Source of the DNA: Callorhinus ursinus
Lineage: Eukaryota; Chordata; Mammalia; Carnivora; Otariidae
Assembly: GCF_003265705.1 (NCBI RefSeq)
Contig: NW_020312894.1
Coordinates: 7,472,223 to 7,536,222 of the forward strand
Direction: 5' to 3'
DNA: 64,000 bases
The notes below the pieces were generated by a model. That model was not told where the DNA came from. It searched no databases and saw only the letters and a list, made by a program, of their open reading frames with translations. Shown here piece after piece: positions 12,906 through 64,000 of this stretch (position 1 is its first letter; each line of letters opens with the position of its first letter). Both the position numbers and the translations under genes were made by a program.

Positions 12906-14079
12906 ACTTTTGTCTTCTAACCCCCCTCGTTTGCTGGGTGACTAAGGACAACTTTTTCCATGCGTGTGCATGTTGTTAAAATAAGACCACAGCACTGAGT
13001 CAAAAAGGCTCGGACATTGTGGGGGGCAGATAGTGACTTGTGGCCTCAACTGGTACGTTGGATGAGCAGGAAGTGATGGTCAGAGCCTTCCAGAACACAG
13101 CCCCCTCCAGCCTCCCTCCACAAACGAGCTGGGCAGCAGCTCCCCATTCCTCGGGTGGCATGTGGCTCTCCCTCTGGAGACTCCCGCAACCCTCAACCCA
13201 GATGGGAGCCACCCCTCCTCTGCCTCATTTCTGCCCAAAACGCCGCGGACGGGCATGGGCCTGGTCGCCGCTGCCCCGTGTCAAAGGCCAGCAGCCTGGA
13301 CTCAGCCGTCACGATGTCACCTGTGGCTCCTTCCAGGTGCCGAGGAGGCCCAGGAAGGTGGCCCTGACACACTTCGCTTAAGTGGCTAGGTGGCGCGTGG
13401 CTTCCTGTCCCATCCTCTTACAGTGGGGACAGGGCCAGGTGTCGTGCTGAGCAGCGGCTCTGGGGGGGAGGTCGCGTAAACTGCCTGGTGGAAGGAGAGA
13501 GAACTTGTCCTGCAGCCCCAGCTGGGTGTCTGTATCTCAGTGCCAGTGGGCCTGGGACCTGCTCCCCTGATGCTCTGCTCCCCCCTTGAGGCTCCACCCC
13601 TGTGTTCAGCACAGGGCGGGCCCAGCTGGCCCCATAGTGTGGTCTCTGGCGTCGGAGTACGAATTATTAACAGTTCAGGTTGTCGGCAGTTGGCGTGGAC
13701 AGCCCTGAAGTTAAAAGCAGGAGCTCTAGATGCTGCCATTTACTGCTTGCAGACGCAAGTAACAATTGTCTTGTGCGTCCGCTCCCTTCCTGTCTGAGAC
13801 GGAGGGTGGGAGACCGGGACAGCGGACTGGAACAACCTCCATCTCCTGTCTTGGAGGGAGGAGAGCGAGCGCTGGTGGCAGGTCCCCTTGTAGGAAGGGG
13901 CAGTAAAATCCTGAATGACCTGTTGTCCTTGCCCCCAGGCTGTCCAGAGAGTAAGGATTCTTTTCTCCTTGTTTCAGGGTTCATAGTGGCGTAATGCCCG
14001 CAGACTCCTGCGCGTTCCCCTAAGTTCTTAGAGGACCGCTTTGCCTTTTGAATCAGAGAGTTGCAAAGTTCGATAAAGA

Positions 14080-61131
<47,052 letters not shown>

Positions 61132-61408
61132 CAGAGAATGACGAACGGTCATCATTCAGATAAACCTGGGACCAAGAGACAGTGAAAAATAGATAAAACT
61201 AAGATAAAGGACTTTGACCGTCTTTTTAACCGATTCCGGACATACGCATCATTGACGCTGCAGTGTTACGAGCGCGCGAAGCCGAGGCGTGGGAAGGCTG
61301 GAGCTGTCATCTGGTGACGGAAGCGCTGAGAGACTAGGACGTGATTTATTAACGACCAACTTCTGTTATTGTGTGTTACGTTCTTCATCTGTGCATCCAA
61401 TCACAAAG

Positions 61409-61507
61409 AATAAATAGATCCTTTTCCTTTATCAGCCCCTTGGGCACAGCAGGTCCTGAACACCTGGCTCTAGAATGTTGCATCAGGAGTTCCAAACGTC
61501 AAATAAA
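61409..61507 (+). terminator. Possible proximal poly(A) signals for CTBP2
   Basis: AATAAA occurs at 61409-61414 and again at 61502-61507, about 280 and 370 bases after the stop codon. Either could produce a short 3' UTR isoform. Nothing in the sequence shows they are used. Confidence 0.35.
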
Positions 61508-61743
61508 AAATACTAAGAGGAAATCCCCCTCCTATGACTCTAGTCCCTTCGGTCCATGGGGGCTGGTGACCTCGTTTGCTGATAGGAAGATTTAAATTAC
61601 TACAGAGAAGGGGGAGAAAACTGTGTGCCCGGGTTAGACCACCGCAAGCGTACGGGCTCCTGTACAGAAGTCTCTCTCCCATCTGAACTGCATACTGAGC
61701 GGGCGAGTTGGTTGTGAATTCAGTGATACCCTCTTGATGATGC

Positions 61744-61785
61744 AAAAAAAGGAAAAAAAGAAAAAAAAGAAAAAAAAGAAAAAGT
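61744..61785. repeat. A-rich (AAAAAAAAG)n tract in the 3' UTR
   Basis: Blocks of seven to eight A separated by G or GG. Confidence 0.9.
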
Positions 61786-62313
61786 ATTAAGTTTCACAAG
61801 CTGTTTGTACTCAAATATATTTTCTCAGTTTCAGATCCTCAGCTATTTTATTGAGTGGAAAGTCTTGAGCTAAAAGAGTTCAAGAAAAATAATGTTGCAT
61901 TTCCTTATGTCTCAGGAAACACTTTTTATGGTAACTTGTCAGATTGTCTATGAACAAACCCACTTTTTTAGACATTGATAAATCTTCTTTTCTTCACGTG
62001 ATATTTTATACAAGAACACTTCAGGTGTGTTATTAGATGTGACTGATTTTAACAAATCCTATTAGATTTGTATCAACTAGTTACATGTTATATTCATAGT
62101 CTTTTGTGAATCATCGCCTTTTTGTTTAAAAGATGGCCTATTTTGAGCCTTTGTATAGGTACATTCCTGTTTTTGTGACAAAAAAAAAAAATCCTTTAAA
62201 ACTGTCCCAAACAGAAAAATAATGGCTATCGGAAGTGTTTTGTTTTAGTGTGAGTTCCCGCTACTGTGTCTGTTTATTGTAAAGGTGGACATTTAGCGTT
62301 CAGTGCAGTTTTC

Positions 62314-62329
62314 AATAAAAAGTAATAAA
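62314..62329 (+). terminator. CTBP2: Tandem poly(A) signals for CTBP2
   Basis: Two canonical AATAAA hexamers, at 62314-62319 and 62324-62329, lie five bases apart. A T-rich stretch follows. They are the last good hexamers on this strand before the sequence character changes. Confidence 0.7.
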
Positions 62330-62599
62330 AATTTGTTAAGTTCTGAAATTCAAGTACATCTCACCCAGGTAAATGTTCTCTACTTGAGATGTTTTAAAGG
62401 CAAACTACATTCTCAATTAGCCAGTTTTCAACTCGTGTTCCTCCCGGGTTCAAAAATGAACACTTTTCTATCTGCCCATATGCAGGCGATTACCTGTGAT
62501 AGCTTAACCCAGAAATCAGAAAACTGCCCATTAAGTCCATCGTTACCAAATCATGACATCCTCAAGATGAAATAGTGGGTTGGAACTAAGTCGATTCAA

Positions 62600-64000
62600 G
62601 AAACAAAATTGGTCAAGTTAGCGAGTTTTGATTTTAATTTACCCAAAAGCAGAATTACCTGGCTCAAGCATTAATGCAGGAAGGGAAGTGAATCTCAAAA
62701 TTCTTTTAAATATTTACAAAGAAATGTTACAAAGAAATCATCCATTTCCATATGTTAAGAACTTTAAGTTGATTTAAAGGATTTTCCTTCTTGAATAGCA
62801 TTAAATCCCTTTGTTCTAGTGGTATCCGCAAGTAACCCATCCATCAGGTCCAATTCCAGGTACCCAACTCCCTGTCACTCCTTTCTCCTCCCCTTCCCAT
62901 GAAGAAAAGGGGGGAAGGGGCTACGATCAGGTCTTCAAACATCAACCTCCTCCCTCATCTGAAGGTGGTGGCCCCATCCCAACCCTCCCAGAAAAATTAC
63001 ATTAAAACAACCTCCTATGGTAGAGATGGAGCACATGGTTACTGACTGACCCATCACTCCAGGAAACGGAATGGGAGCTGAACGTCCTCGTCATAACCAG
63101 AATGTTGTCAATGAGGGCATGACAACACATGCGCAAAAAGGAGACTCCCAACCGCCTAAAGCAAGCAGTGTTCCCGTAACACGGATGAAGTGTGGGACAC
63201 GGTGAGCCTAGAGTAAAAAAACAAAAAGGCCAGTTCAAATCCATGGTGCACCTAGGTTTTGTTTAATTAGAACAGAAAACACCACACTGTATTCTCCCTA
63301 AAAAAGAACGATAAAGTTAAGTCCATACAGGTAAGGTAATTACTGTCCAGAGTCAACCAAGACCTCATCTTTGAGAAAGGACTGCGTACTCTATCTCGGG
63401 ACAACAATTATGGCTGTTTAATAGTTCAAGAGCTTAACATAGCATTGATTCACCAACATTTTGGCCATTAGTGGCCAATCTGCTATGAAAACCATTTAAA
63501 GCCCCATCCCTGTCTGGAGCCTAGGAAATGCAATGCTCTACCTTTCCCACAGGGAAGAATGCTGTACCCGTTAAACTAGGTGTGGTCAGGATCACTGATC
63601 ATAAATAAATAAATAAAGAGGCACCTCAGGGGAAGCAACACTCAGCAGACCACCACACACAGGCTAACTACTGAGCCTATGATTTCTGGACAGCATTGAC
63701 TGCAGCGTAGACCATAGTGACTAGACACTTCTCTCAAACATTTCTCTTTGGCTTCTTCAATTGAGAGGGTAATTTTGCTTAACAGCAACTAGAATAGGAT
63801 CTGTGCCCACTAAAGAATTCTTCCTATGTATGGAGAAAAGTTTACAGAGATGCTAAGTAGTCAGAACGACAGCCTTCTAAAAACTTACCAAAATGAAAGC
63901 TAACCAGAGAGTCAATTTGTAGGGAAACCTAGCCACTTAGAACAGTAACATTTACCATTATTACACCAAAACTCATTTATATGAAATCAAATTGCAAAAG
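62600..64000 (-). other. ZRANB1: Probable 3' UTR of the convergent neighbour (ZRANB1), partial
   Basis: No CTBP2 sequence or coding frame is seen here. In human and other mammals ZRANB1 ends tail to tail with CTBP2, a few hundred bases away, so this AT-rich, largely repeat-free tract on the - strand is most likely its 3' UTR. A - strand ATTAAA (TTTAAT at 62633-62638 on +) could be its poly(A) signal. I do not recognise the sequence itself; the call rests on gene order. Confidence 0.35.

Larger units (their letters stand above)
1..13977 (+). other. CTBP2: CTBP2 5' intron (partial; upstream exons lie outside)
   Basis: No coding exon is supported before 13978. From mammalian CTBP2 structure this should be intron after non-coding 5' exons that lie outside the window. 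It holds the four SINEs, the MLT1 LTR, the (TG)n tract, a G-rich run at 1871-1900, the X-box at 5839, a unique AT-rich block at 10365-10560 and another at 11940-12210. Short open frames here look random in composition and have no splice context. Confidence 0.6.
61132..62345 (+). other. CTBP2: CTBP2 3' untranslated region
   Basis: Unspliced sequence follows the TAG. It is AT-rich, with a purine A/G tract at 61744-61785 and many ATTTTA-like stretches. Possible poly(A) signals are AATAAA at 61409, 61502, 62314 and 62324. The last two are close together and followed by T-rich sequence, so I place the main mRNA end near 62345. The two earlier signals could give shorter transcripts. The exact cleavage site is inferred. 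Confidence 0.75.

Overview
This window is vertebrate nuclear DNA. It holds most of one large split gene on the + strand, CTBP2, which encodes the transcriptional corepressor CtBP2 and the synaptic-ribbon protein RIBEYE. I identified it from the spliced protein. A 20-codon N-terminal exon plus eight shared exons join in consistent phases to give a 445-residue CtBP2 with all catalytic and NAD-binding residues intact. A single 1.66-kb alternative first exon encodes the RIBEYE A-domain and splices in the same phase to the same acceptor. The host is probably a caniform carnivore of the arctoid kind (bear, seal or mustelid group). The basis is tRNA-Lys-type CAN SINEs whose A- and B-box halves and tail look like the arctoid version rather than the dog or cat version. 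This is inference from repeats, not a species identification.

Layout. 1-13977 is 5' intron, with all the recognisable carnivore SINEs, an MLT1 LTR, a (TG)n/(CG)n tract and a MIR fragment. 13978-14137 is the exon with the CtBP2 initiator. 14138-25554 is intron with homeobox-type AT-rich blocks and, just before RIBEYE, a cluster of GGATTA/TAATCC (CRX/OTX-type) sites. 25555-27214 is the RIBEYE A-domain exon. 27215-49115 is a 22-kb intron with one antisense L1 fragment and a few old repeats. 49116-61131 carries the eight shared coding exons that make the dehydrogenase-fold B-domain. 61132 to about 62345 is the 3' UTR, ending at a doubled AATAAA. From about 62.6 kb to the end there is no CTBP2 sequence. 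From known mammalian gene order this should be the 3' UTR of ZRANB1 on the - strand, converging on CTBP2.

How it works together. Two promoters feed one shared 3' half. The upstream promoter lies outside the window and gives nuclear CtBP2, with its acetylatable lysine-rich N-terminus and PxDLS-binding cleft. The internal promoter, inferred just upstream of 25555, gives RIBEYE of about 979 residues. There the proline- and serine-rich A-domain replaces the first 20 residues of CtBP2 and the same NAD(H)-binding domain becomes the ribbon B-domain. I found no second protein-coding gene, tRNA, rRNA, CRISPR array or novel system that the sequence supports. The points worth a second look are regulatory motifs, a SAM-like segment inside RIBEYE, and several small duplications or nested repeats.
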